A stretch of 59,210 bases of DNA from a virus, in IMG/VR virus record IMGVR_UViG_3300025889_000132, positions 1 to 59,210 of that record. One strand, written 5' to 3'. The notes below the pieces were generated by a model that saw only the letters and a list, made by a program, of their open reading frames with translations, was not told where the DNA came from and did not search any database. Every line of letters begins with the position of its first letter. Position 1 is the first letter of the stretch. The position numbers and the translations under genes were made by a program. Shown here in pieces: positions 33,304-41,269 of the stretch.

Positions 33304-34542
33304 TTACTTTTTGTTTTTGACTTTGCCTTTAGGCTTCACAATTTGTGGTTTTTCAGCCTGAGCCAAGGTCTCCTGGAACACCTCGTCGAATTGAGAGGCG
33401 ATCGTTTCCCAGTGGAAGGCAACGTCCGTCACACGGTCGTAGCACTTTTGAGCCACTTCATCCAGCAGCTTGCGATCGTCGTACAACTTGCCCAGCTGTT
33501 CGGCCAGGTGGTTGTCGTCGGGGCAAGGCATGATGCGACCAAAATTGGTATCCACATCGGCGTGAAGAGAACGGATTAAGAGGCCGTAACCATCAAAGAT
33601 CTCTTTACAGGACGTGTGATCGGGCACCACCTGGGCCACACGGCAGGCTGCGTGCTCGAAGTTAACAAGGCCCCAGCCTTCACCTTTACAGGTGTTCACG
33701 CCTACGTCAGCCACCTGATAGATCGTTTCCAGCAGGTCCACCGGGACTGCGGGGGGCATGGGGTTAGGGGTGGTCATGATGATCCGATTATTGGGATCTA
33801 GACCTTGCCGGTTCATTTCACGTGCGAACAACGGCATGATGTCCCAACCCTGGTCCTTCATCCCCATGTGGAGATAAAGCTTGGCATCAGGACGGTCAAC
33901 TGCGAATTTGGCAAAGGCACTGATTGTGATATCAAGCCGTTTGCGGAACTGGTTCCGGTTGCCGTTGAAGACGATGAAGTCGTCGGGATTCAGACCCAAC
34001 TTCTTTCGTGCCTCTGCTTTGTCTCCAGGTGAGAACTGACCCTGGGTAACACCGTGGGGAATCACACTGACAGGTTTCCTGCAACCAGCGTTGATGGTTT
34101 CTTGTGCACCGAATTCGGTGTAACAGATGGCGGCATCCCAGTCGTTGATGGTGTCCATGAGTGCGCCGTACCACTCATAAGAGTCCATGGGGTAGTAACC
34201 CACAAACTTGAATTTCAGTTCATCGCGCAGGTCAGCAATGCGTTTGAACTGCTCATTAATGATCCAGATATCGTTCATGGTGAAGACGACATCAGGACGG
34301 ATATTGGCGACCATCTCGCGGATGCGGTCTTCGCCAAAAGGTGCTTGCTGGAAGCGGTTTGAAGCCGGATAGAGTTTATAAACCTCCTGGAGTGGTGTGT
34401 AATCGCCGTGCCAATTACAACCGAGGACGTGGATCTCGTATTTATCTTTGAGTTTGTCGAGTACGTTTTCTGTAACGCGTGCAAAACCCGTGGTGGCGAC
34501 GATATCGCCCACCCATAAAAGCTTGGGTTTACCTTCTGCCAT
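33304..34542 (-). CDS. GT4-type glycosyltransferase
   Basis: 412 aa, ATG 34542, immediately downstream of a 9-bp hairpin. GT-B fold features: N-terminal LLWVGDIVATTGFARVTENV, YYPMDSYEWYG, domain boundary VSVIPHGVTQGQF, then the C-terminal domain with FNGNRNQFRKRLDITISAF and GVNTCKGEGWGLVNFEHAAC, equivalent to the GT4 E-x7-E nucleotide-sugar site. A Lys-rich tail ends the protein. Codons are more GC-rich and biased than in neighbours, suggesting high expression or recent acquisition. It would transfer a sugar to DNA, protein or cell-surface glycan; the acceptor is unknown. Confidence 0.88.
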   Translation of the reverse strand: MAEGKPKLLWVGDIVATTGFARVTENVLDKLKDKYEIHVLGCNWHGDYTPLQEVYKLYPASNRFQQAPFGEDRIREMVANIRPDVVFTMNDIWIINEQFKRIADLRDELKFKFVGYYPMDSYEWYGALMDTINDWDAAICYTEFGAQETINAGCRKPVSVIPHGVTQGQFSPGDKAEARKKLGLNPDDFIVFNGNRNQFRKRLDITISAFAKFAVDRPDAKLYLHMGMKDQGWDIMPLFAREMNRQGLDPNNRIIMTTPNPMPPAVPVDLLETIYQVADVGVNTCKGEGWGLVNFEHAACRVAQVVPDHTSCKEIFDGYGLLIRSLHADVDTNFGRIMPCPDDNHLAEQLGKLYDDRKLLDEVAQKCYDRVTDVAFHWETIASQFDEVFQETLAQAEKPQIVKPKGKVKNKK

Positions 34543-34545
34543 TAT

Positions 34546-34568
34546 TAGTTGATTAACTTAATCAACTA
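34546..34568 (-). promoter_or_regulatory. Perfect 9-bp palindrome before the GT4 start
   Basis: TAGTTGATT and AATCAACTA arms with a 5-base loop end four bases before ATG 34542 on the minus strand. There is no T-run, so it is more likely an operator or a translation-blocking hairpin than a terminator. Confidence 0.65.
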
Positions 34569-34579
34569 TACAAAATTAT

Positions 34580-34927
34580 TCAAGGTTGTATAGATCGGAT
34601 TAGCTCCTGTTTTTTAGTTATATCCGAACAAAGTTGCTCTTCAAAAAATTTGGCAGCGCGATTGCTGTCAGTTTTTTCCCCGCAGGTGTAGAGGTCGATA
34701 GCTGCGTAACCGACCTCAGGCCAAGTGTGAATTGAGCAGTGTGATTCTGACAGTAAAGCGAGGAGTGTTACTCCCTGTGGTGAGAATTTTTCCCCAATCA
34801 CTCGCACGACGGTCGCATTAGACAGTTCAAGGGCGCGTTCCATCACACCCTTGAGAAAGTCATAATCATCTAATAGCTGCGGATCGCAGCCATAGAGATC
34901 AAGAATTAAATGGCGACCGTTGCTCAA
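34580..34927 (-). CDS. speD: S-adenosylmethionine decarboxylase
   Basis: 115 aa from TTG 34927, overlapping the primase stop (TTGA). Residues 60-83 read SESHCSIHTWPEVGYAAIDL then YTCG: the self-cleavage site is Glu61/Ser62 (Ser becomes the pyruvoyl group), His67 and Cys82 are the processing and catalytic residues, and the length fits bacterial class 1B SpeD. It makes decarboxylated SAM for spermidine synthesis. SpeD is a known auxiliary gene of cyanophages and may supply polyamines for DNA packaging. Confidence 0.95.
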   Translation of the reverse strand: MSNGRHLILDLYGCDPQLLDDYDFLKGVMERALELSNATVVRVIGEKFSPQGVTLLALLSESHCSIHTWPEVGYAAIDLYTCGEKTDSNRAAKFFEEQLCSDITKKQELIRSIQP

Positions 34928-37575
34928 AAATCTAAATTCTCTTGTTCTATTTTCGCATCTTTTTTCTTGGTTAATACATCACCGTACATGGGCTCCCATT
35001 CGGCTTTGTTCAAACCAACTTCAACGATCGATGGGAAGTCACCGTATTTGGTGGGATTACTGGCACGAGTTGCGATGTTATTGATGCGCAAACCTCGAGA
35101 AGTGCCCATCTTGTAAACATCGAGACCAAGCTGGTGGACACACACGTCCATCAGTAGGGTTTCAAAACGGCTTCGACCAAGGATATTGCTGTTGCTGCCA
35201 CGCGAAAACTCGCAATAGCTGGCGTACAACCATTTGTCCCAATTGCTGTAGACGTATGTTGTGCCTTGAGCTGTTTTAGCCAGGCCAACAGCACTGGATG
35301 CCCCTGGATCAAAGACGATGCAGTGACTCATCCAATCCATGATTTGGTTGGACTTAAGGATTTGTTCCTTGTGATGCTTGGCAAAGAAGTCTACCTTCTT
35401 GTTGGTTTCCATCAGATATTCCCGCATCTCGAGTTCAGGCATTTCCAGAACCCAGTTGACAAGACCAGGGAGGAGAGCAGCGAATTCACCGAAGGGACGA
35501 CCTCTGTCATCCATATCGATGAGTGTTTTTTGTTCAGCAGAAGAACCAGTGAATGGTTTATCGAAAGGAATTGTGAGCCTTCGACGTGCTAGACCCGAGG
35601 TGGGATCAGTGGTTTGGATGGGTTCGTTGGCAGTGATCATGACCAAGCCATTGAACTTGAAAGGCTTTTGGCTTGCAGCCTGGAACTTTCGTTCGTTTCG
35701 AATTAAGTCACGACCAGTGATGGCTTTGAGTACAGAGACAGAACCGCCGTAACGCTCGACATCGTTGAAGAGCAGAAGTTTTTTCTTGTAGAGGTTGGAG
35801 GTTTCGAACCTGTTTTTCTCGAGGTGCTCGAGCGAGGAGATCATGGCGTTTTCATCCCCGACCAGGGCATGAGCCAGGTTTGCATAGGTTGATTTGCCGG
35901 ACTTGCCGGGTCCAACAATCTCAACGAACTTCTGGATCTCGGAGTAACCAAGCAGTACAGCACGCAACCATGCCCGCAGAACTTGGGTACGACTCCAATT
36001 ATTTTCTTGCGTTCCTTTTAACCACTGGATGATTGGTTCGCACTTGGCGTATGGATCGTATTGGTACGGCAGCTGCTGTGTGATATAGAGATCACGGCTA
36101 GAGGGTTTGAACTCTTTGGTTTCGATGTTCAGAACACCATTTTCAAACAGTAGCAATTCTTTACCTTCATACCAATCATCAAAGATGACAGTGATGCGGA
36201 GTTGTTCCATCACGTCATTGATCAGCTTCATGCTGTAGCCGCTGGGCAACAGGCTTGTTTTGATCCGTTCAAACTTTGAGCGGATGTCACCTTTCATCTC
36301 AGCTTCTGAGATTTGGCACCACAGACCTTTGCGGCGATTGTGTTCATAGATAAAGAACGAACCATGCGACTGGCTGTAGAGGAGATTGCCCCCATATTCC
36401 TGAAGAAGAACTTCAGCAATTTGGTCGTAGGAGGGATTACGTGTTCCTTTTTTATCGTTTTTATTTGTGTTCCCATGAGCTAACCACTGAACGTCACGAG
36501 AATTGGGTTTAGCTACAGAAGAGACTGGTTGCGGGAAATCATCTTGTACATCTTTTTCTAACGCTTCAAACATGGTATTGATGTGTTCAAGTACGTGATC
36601 GTCAGGCAGCAAAGCTTTGTGCTCTTGAGAGTTGTCGTTGTATGACCAACCATTTTCTTTGGCCATGTAGTAGAGACTGCCTGGACCTCTTCCACCACCA
36701 CGGACAAAAGTGAGCCAACGTTTTTGGCACTCACCTTCTTTGTATTTATCTGACTGCTTGGACCACTCATCCCATACATCGAGAAGAGAATCGTCTAACT
36801 CATGGAGGATTTGGCCGATACTGATCCAAAGATCGTAATCATCGGCAGATTCAGGCGGCAAAGCCCAAGTTGCATCAGTTGCTTTTTTGATATCAGTTTC
36901 AAGATCCATTTCTGCATGGATCGCAAAACCAGGTCCAATGACACGTTGGGTTTCCTTGGCTGGAACACCAAGCTTGACGTTCTTGGTAACAATCTGCTGG
37001 AGTACCCAATCGGGAAGTTCAGGGAGATTATCAACCCATTCGTACCCCATCCCATCTGGAGTGAAGTAACCATCCGTATTGGGGTGAAGGCCCATGAGGA
37101 CCCCTTGGTGGCGTTTCCAAAGGATCTCTAGTTTTTCTTTATCGCCTCCTTCAGGAGAGGTGTACCAGACATACTTATTGCGTAGGAAATGTTTATGTTT
37201 TTCGCGATCAATTTTGTATAGTTTGCGCTCACGACCGGGTTTGCCGCTGCAAATGGTCAGTGTGGGAGGCAGTGCGGCATTGAAATCGTCAATGCCGGAG
37301 AGTTCTTTGACGAGTGGATAAACAGTTTCACCATCTACGTCAACCCAAACCAAGCCGTAAGGGTAGTTGTAGACAGGTCCGCTGATCAGGCCAATGGCCT
37401 TGCAATCACCTGATAAAAGCTCTGGCTCAATATCTGCTACAGAAAAGAAGTTGCTTTGCCAACCTGGGACATATGGATTTTTCTCACTACCTAATGGCGT
37501 GAGCGGCCAATCAACAGGGATATAGTCGAGGCGGATTTCCCCTGGCTTAAGCTTTTGTTCGTTTTTATTGGTCAT
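34924..37575 (-). CDS. Primase-helicase (D5-like, SF3)
   Basis: 883 aa, ATG 37575. An N-terminal primase-polymerase-like region carries GLVWVDVDGE (Asp79, Asp81) and further conserved segments to ~residue 200 (EILWKRHQGVLMGLHPNTDG). Middle residues ~230-330 resemble a PriCT linker. A D5-type SF3 helicase follows: Walker A GPGKSGKST near 553, Walker B LLLFNDVER and a sensor GLVMITANEP, with an Arg finger GLARRRLTIPF. It would unwind and prime replication together with the PolA at 54779. It is first in a block with speD, and is preceded by three small coupled genes. Confidence 0.92.
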   Translation of the reverse strand: MTNKNEQKLKPGEIRLDYIPVDWPLTPLGSEKNPYVPGWQSNFFSVADIEPELLSGDCKAIGLISGPVYNYPYGLVWVDVDGETVYPLVKELSGIDDFNAALPPTLTICSGKPGRERKLYKIDREKHKHFLRNKYVWYTSPEGGDKEKLEILWKRHQGVLMGLHPNTDGYFTPDGMGYEWVDNLPELPDWVLQQIVTKNVKLGVPAKETQRVIGPGFAIHAEMDLETDIKKATDATWALPPESADDYDLWISIGQILHELDDSLLDVWDEWSKQSDKYKEGECQKRWLTFVRGGGRGPGSLYYMAKENGWSYNDNSQEHKALLPDDHVLEHINTMFEALEKDVQDDFPQPVSSVAKPNSRDVQWLAHGNTNKNDKKGTRNPSYDQIAEVLLQEYGGNLLYSQSHGSFFIYEHNRRKGLWCQISEAEMKGDIRSKFERIKTSLLPSGYSMKLINDVMEQLRITVIFDDWYEGKELLLFENGVLNIETKEFKPSSRDLYITQQLPYQYDPYAKCEPIIQWLKGTQENNWSRTQVLRAWLRAVLLGYSEIQKFVEIVGPGKSGKSTYANLAHALVGDENAMISSLEHLEKNRFETSNLYKKKLLLFNDVERYGGSVSVLKAITGRDLIRNERKFQAASQKPFKFNGLVMITANEPIQTTDPTSGLARRRLTIPFDKPFTGSSAEQKTLIDMDDRGRPFGEFAALLPGLVNWVLEMPELEMREYLMETNKKVDFFAKHHKEQILKSNQIMDWMSHCIVFDPGASSAVGLAKTAQGTTYVYSNWDKWLYASYCEFSRGSNSNILGRSRFETLLMDVCVHQLGLDVYKMGTSRGLRINNIATRASNPTKYGDFPSIVEVGLNKAEWEPMYGDVLTKKKDAKIEQENLDF

Positions 37576-37756
37576 CGCCTGTAGCTTGGTTGACTGTTAC
37601 TGTAAAGTTTCTGTCAGAGAATTGACCTTCTTTTAACAACATGAATGCATGAAGATGCATGTTGGTTGGCAGACGAAAACAATCCCCATCAGCCGCATCG
37701 GACATGAGGTGCTGGAGAGTATTCATCCACTCACCAACGGAAACGTTGATTTCCAT
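37565..37756 (-). CDS. 63-aa unrecognised protein
   Basis: ATG 37756; the stop overlaps the primase-helicase start by 11 bases. It starts MEINVSVGEWMNTLQHLMSD and has a beta C-terminus (SDRNFTVTVNQATGDDQ). Translational coupling to the helicase suggests a replication accessory or early regulatory role, without direct evidence. Confidence 0.6.
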   Translation of the reverse strand: MEINVSVGEWMNTLQHLMSDAADGDCFRLPTNMHLHAFMLLKEGQFSDRNFTVTVNQATGDDQ

Positions 37757-37829
37757 TGGAGGTCTTGAATTGAGTGTCTTCTTATCCTACGGCTGGCAAT
37801 CCAAGGCGAACACGTTCGAAATAATTAAA

Positions 37830-37988
37830 TTAGCAAGTCTTATGCGACTCATTTAGAACTTGATGGCCTTTGGTCTCGATGTCTTTTCTGCGTTCCAACA
37901 TTCTGTTATAGATAACAATTGCATCTTCTCTGGTGACAACTGCGGTTTCACAGGCAGACTCCCACAGTTTCGCTTCAAACTGACTCAT
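37830..37988 (-). CDS. 52-aa unrecognised protein
   Basis: ATG 37988 to TAA at 37830. A single helical domain (SQFEAKLWESACETAVVTRE) followed by DAIVIYNRMLERRKDIETKG. It starts inside the 3' end of the 37975-38256 gene, the usual compact arrangement. No family recognised. Confidence 0.6.
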   Translation of the reverse strand: MSQFEAKLWESACETAVVTREDAIVIYNRMLERRKDIETKGHQVLNESHKTC

Positions 37989-38256
37989 CTGTATTGTTTA
38001 TCTTTTCTTTATTATGCCATTTAGCAGTCAACCTCATTGCTCCACCAAGCTTCAAGGATTCACCGGTTTGTAGCTCTGGGTCAATTTTTTCTTCTGTGTA
38101 TTCAGGTGTGAAGTGTTCTTCCAGCTCGCGTTCCGCCGCAATCTGGTTTTCAAGCTCGATCATTTTTAATCGAGCTTTTAGTTTTGATTCAAACCAAAGC
38201 CGTTTCAACCATTCGATAACGGCTTCGATGATGTCCTTAAATAAGGTCCGGATCAT
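37975..38256 (-). CDS. 93-aa amphipathic helical protein
   Basis: ATG 38256 (TTG 38274 less likely). The N-terminus (MIRTLFKDIIEAVIEWLKRL) is a strongly amphipathic basic helix that could bind membrane; the rest is charged coiled-coil (MIELENQIAAERELEEHF). It overlaps the exonuclease stop by 20 bases. A membrane-associated replication accessory is possible, but no function can be shown. Confidence 0.6.
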   Translation of the reverse strand: MIRTLFKDIIEAVIEWLKRLWFESKLKARLKMIELENQIAAERELEEHFTPEYTEEKIDPELQTGESLKLGGAMRLTAKWHNKEKINNTDESV

Positions 38257-39091
38257 AAATGTTGCAGTTGTCAACCTGCTTGTAATATTCTTCTACGATT
38301 TTGTACCAGTCGTTGTGGAGGAGGTCCAGGTAACGACGTGAGATCTTGAAGATCTGTGTGCGGGCTGGCGTTGAAACAAGAATTGCAGCCTGGGACACCT
38401 TGAGACCAAGAGTTTGCTGGATAGCAATGTCGTAGGCAGCCAGTTGCTTACAGGTTTTTTTGAACTTCATGTGACCACCGAGCAGGTCTCGCCATTCCTG
38501 AGAACCCTTCTCATATTCTTTGGGCCATTTACGGCAGTAGGGTTTGACGCTGGTTTTTAAGTCAGCAAGAGTAAGCTTGTTATTAGCCACAGCAATAATG
38601 TCAGGAGCCCCAGCCCAGGCGCGACCTTCATCGTCGCAGCCCCAAACGCGAGCAACGTCATCAGCACCAATAGTGAAGTCGTAATCTTCCCGTACCGGTG
38701 ACTCAGCCCAAAAAACTTCCTGGAACTGATCAAGAATCGGCGGCATGCCTGCCCAAAAATCTTTGTATTCATCTGGAATGTCAGGCTCTTTATTGCCTTT
38801 GAGGTAGCATTCCATCCCGTAGTGGATGGCAGTCCCACGTTCAGCGGCGGCTTCCTTGACACCAGGATTATTCTTTGACCACATTTCAAGCTTCCGTTTG
38901 TTAGCTTCGGAAGCTGTCTCACTAATGATGGTGGTTACGGACGGCGCAGGTCCAGTAGGTAACGGAGTTGTGTAATGTCTTTTACCGTTAAGACTAATTC
39001 TGGCTGCGGTCCTATTAAGGTTCCGCATTAATTCTGGTTGCTTTTCTTCGGCTTCCTTCCAAGGATCACCTTTATTTACTTTAGCAACCAT
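38237..39091 (-). CDS. PD-(D/E)XK exonuclease, Cas4/RecB-like
   Basis: 284 aa, ATG 39091, first gene of the 30.5-39.1 kb minus block. Motif readings: RGTAIHYGMECYL (the helix before the core, with the conserved GTxxH), WAGAPDIIAVANNKLTLADL with Asp and Asp-Leu-Lys (D...DxK core), and KQLAAYDIAIQ (QL-x-AY motif). These define the RecB-type nuclease family used by phages for recombination. It would generate single-stranded ends for replication-linked recombination, partnered by the SSB-like protein at 53855. Confidence 0.88.
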   Translation of the reverse strand: MVAKVNKGDPWKEAEEKQPELMRNLNRTAARISLNGKRHYTTPLPTGPAPSVTTIISETASEANKRKLEMWSKNNPGVKEAAAERGTAIHYGMECYLKGNKEPDIPDEYKDFWAGMPPILDQFQEVFWAESPVREDYDFTIGADDVARVWGCDDEGRAWAGAPDIIAVANNKLTLADLKTSVKPYCRKWPKEYEKGSQEWRDLLGGHMKFKKTCKQLAAYDIAIQQTLGLKVSQAAILVSTPARTQIFKISRRYLDLLHNDWYKIVEEYYKQVDNCNIYDPDLI

Positions 39092-39135
39092 TCTCGGTTT
39101 TGTATATTATTAGAAGCTTACCGCATAAAAAACAA

Positions 39136-39240
39136 ATGGGAGAGTTTAGGAATTTAATTCTGGCTATTCTCGGTTCGATGCTCCTTGTGGCAGTGATAGA
39201 TGGCTATTATCTTTTCAAGTTCATCCCGGATAATTTATGA
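39136..39240 (+). CDS. 34-aa single-span membrane peptide coupled to hli
   Basis: ATG 39136; its stop overlaps the Hli start as ATGA. One hydrophobic helix (LILAILGSMLLVAVIDGYY) with short polar ends. The coupling implies equal expression with Hli. Thylakoid membrane insertion beside Hli is a reasonable inference, as small single-helix subunits are common in photosystems, but no named subunit is recognised. Confidence 0.65.
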   Translation: MGEFRNLILAILGSMLLVAVIDGYYLFKFIPDNL

Positions 39241-39485
39241 ATAAGTTTTTTTTATGGGTAGTGGGGATGTGGAGTTGCCTGTCCTGGATTCCCAGAGAAC
39301 TGTGGAAAACACTCAAAGAAAATATGGTGGACCTGAAATTCAATGATATTCCCTGGCATCTAGATGATTACATTGCTTATGTTGAACGCTGGAACGGAAG
39401 GGCTGCAATGGTAGGGATCGTTGTATTGATCCAGCTAGAGTTGTTGAATAAAATGAGTGTATTGGAGTTCTTAGGTGTCTTGTAA
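39237..39485 (+). CDS. hli: High-light-inducible protein
   Basis: 82 aa. The C-terminal half carries the Hli/chlorophyll-a/b-binding helix YVERWNGRAAMVGIVVLIQL, matching ExxNGRxAMxG, in which Glu, Asn/His and Arg coordinate chlorophyll. The N-terminal 38 residues include a hydrophobic stretch that may be a second membrane segment. Hli proteins protect photosystems during infection; they are among the commonest cyanophage auxiliary genes. The upstream 34-aa peptide is coupled through ATGA and the next gene starts inside this one. Confidence 0.92.
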   Translation: MNKFFLWVVGMWSCLSWIPRELWKTLKENMVDLKFNDIPWHLDDYIAYVERWNGRAAMVGIVVLIQLELLNKMSVLEFLGVL

Positions 39486-39657
39486 TCTCACTAGATTTTA
39501 TTATTGTGAAGAAGACATTAGTGTTAAAACGTTTCTGATTCGAGATATGCGGTTAAGGCACGGTATTGCCTTTGAGGATATTGAAACCAAGGAAGCTGAT
39601 GCTTTCGAAGAAAAACTGAAAGCAGAAGGCGAAGAGTATTTACGGATTGACCTATGA
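39475..39657 (+). CDS. 60-aa acidic protein
   Basis: GTG 39475 overlaps the hli stop by 11 bases; the stop overlaps the next ATG as ATGA. The middle reads IRDMRLRHGIAFEDIETKEA, then a charged helix (FEEKLKAEGEEYL). No family is recognised. The overlaps on both sides favour a real gene in one operon with hli and the sugar cassette. Confidence 0.6.
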   Translation: MSCNLTRFYYCEEDISVKTFLIRDMRLRHGIAFEDIETKEADAFEEKLKAEGEEYLRIDL

Positions 39658-40421
39658 CGCGCAAGATTGTTGCCCAAGTTGAAACACAAAAACCAATCGA
39701 GATGATTGGTACCATGATCCTCAACGGAGGAGAAGATCTGGTTAAGCAGTACAGCTGTATTGATTATCCAGTCAAACGGTACTTTATTCTCGACAACTCA
39801 ATGGGCAAAGATCCCAGTGTTCGAGAGGCAATTGACCACGTTTTATCAACGCCAAATGAATTTGTAGGAGAAGTTCAGCTGGTAACCAATGCACTAAACG
39901 TTGGTTTTTCTGGTAGCGTCAACCAGATTGTTAAACAGAATACAGATCGAGAATACTGGTGTATTTTTTCTGTTGATTGGCACTTCAAGCCAGGTGAGCT
40001 TGCACGTTTGGGTGAGCGCCTGACTCAACCATTTGAAGCAATTCTGTGCGATGAAACGCAGAATGGTTACTCTGCCATGATCTTTGGCGTTGATTTACTG
40101 TATGAGGTTGGTTTTTTAGACGAGAATTTCTTCCCTGCCTACTACGAAGACAACGACCACCGTTATCGAATGAAGCTGGTGGGCAAAGAATGGGAGTACT
40201 TCCCCTTGGAATATGAACATAAAGTCAGCAGTACTTTAAAAAGAAGTGTTGAATTTCAACGTAAGAATCAAGAAACATTCCGTCGAAACGGAATGTATTA
40301 TGTAGAGAAATGGGGCGGAACACCTACAAACGAACGGTATACAACTCCATTTGATATGGAATTACCGCTTGATTATTGGTTATACGACCCTGCTCGATCT
40401 CAAAGGCAGAGATGGATTTAA
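39654..40421 (+). CDS. GT2-type glycosyltransferase
   Basis: 255 aa, ATG 39654. GT-A features: IGTMILNGGEDL at the N-terminus, NVGFSGSVNQIVK (nucleotide-sugar region as in rhamnosyltransferases), FSVDWHF in the place of the DxD motif, and FPAYYEDNDHRYRM as the ED-type catalytic region. The C-terminal ~45 residues are polar and aromatic. It is the first of three coupled genes with a short-chain reductase and an RfbH-like dehydrase, suggesting that it transfers the deoxysugar they make. Confidence 0.85.
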   Translation: MTRKIVAQVETQKPIEMIGTMILNGGEDLVKQYSCIDYPVKRYFILDNSMGKDPSVREAIDHVLSTPNEFVGEVQLVTNALNVGFSGSVNQIVKQNTDREYWCIFSVDWHFKPGELARLGERLTQPFEAILCDETQNGYSAMIFGVDLLYEVGFLDENFFPAYYEDNDHRYRMKLVGKEWEYFPLEYEHKVSSTLKRSVEFQRKNQETFRRNGMYYVEKWGGTPTNERYTTPFDMELPLDYWLYDPARSQRQRWI

Positions 40422-41269
40422 GTCTGTATGGCGGAACAGGATTAATCGGCAGTTATTTTTACGGAGCTTACGCCTCTTATGTTGTTCCAAGGGAAAGGTT
40501 GTATCCGTTTAGTAAACGTGTTCTATATCTGATCAGTACAACTGACAACAAAACATTTAAAGAGAATCCACACATTGATGTGGAAACCAACCTGGTTGTG
40601 CTTCTTAAACGACTTGAAGCTTGCCGTGAGTTTGGTGTCAAAGAATTTAATTTTATTAGCAGCTGGTTTGTGTATGGACCAGAGCATGAGCATCCTAATG
40701 AGGATTCATTCTGCAATCCAAACGGTTTTTATTCGATTACGAAGTACACAGCTGAGCGATTAGTAAAGGAGTATTGCAAAGAACACGGTATTGCCTATAG
40801 AATCTTGCGCCTGGGCAATGTTTATGGAGGCCCAGATAACGGCAACATCAAGCGCAATGCCCTTCATTTCCTGGTCAACAAGCTAAAGAACAATGAAGAC
40901 GTACTGGTGCACCTGAATCTGTCTCGTGATTTTATTCACATGATGGATGCCTGCAGAGCCATTGATTTTGTGTGCACAGCTGGTGAATTGAACGAGACGT
41001 ACAACATTGGCACTGGTATTGCTACAAACTTGGGATCTGCTTTAGATCAAGCCAATCGAATTTTAGGAACAGATGCATGTGTAAGCAGGGTAGATACCCC
41101 TACAAATTACGATCAAGCCGTTCGATTCTCTCTCGATTGCACTAAACTACAAGCACTTGGTTTTAAACATCTCATTCCAATAGAGGAGGGGATTAACGAT
41201 CTATGTCTAAGTCGAAAGTTCTCTACGCCGGACCCTATTTTGATGGGGAAGAAATTACTGAAGCAGTAA
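40412..41269 (+). CDS. NAD(P)-dependent sugar epimerase/reductase
   Basis: 285 aa from ATG 40412 (upstream start rejected; it overlaps the GT2 gene by 10). Extended SDR features: YGGTGLIGSYF as the GxxGxxG nucleotide site, FISSWFVYG and the catalytic YSITK (YxxxK), plus LRLGNVYGG and NETYNIGTG. The size matches 4-keto-reductases such as RfbJ-type CDP-abequose synthases (~290 aa). With the RfbH-like enzyme it would complete a 3,6-dideoxyhexose. A simple 4-epimerase is the alternative. Confidence 0.85.
   Translation: MDLSLYGGTGLIGSYFYGAYASYVVPRERLYPFSKRVLYLISTTDNKTFKENPHIDVETNLVVLLKRLEACREFGVKEFNFISSWFVYGPEHEHPNEDSFCNPNGFYSITKYTAERLVKEYCKEHGIAYRILRLGNVYGGPDNGNIKRNALHFLVNKLKNNEDVLVHLNLSRDFIHMMDACRAIDFVCTAGELNETYNIGTGIATNLGSALDQANRILGTDACVSRVDTPTNYDQAVRFSLDCTKLQALGFKHLIPIEEGINDLCLSRKFSTPDPILMGKKLLKQ

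Noticed and set aside
33805-34362. Plus-strand open frames opposite the GT4 gene
   Set aside because: Shadows of a GC-rich biased gene; no motif and no start context.
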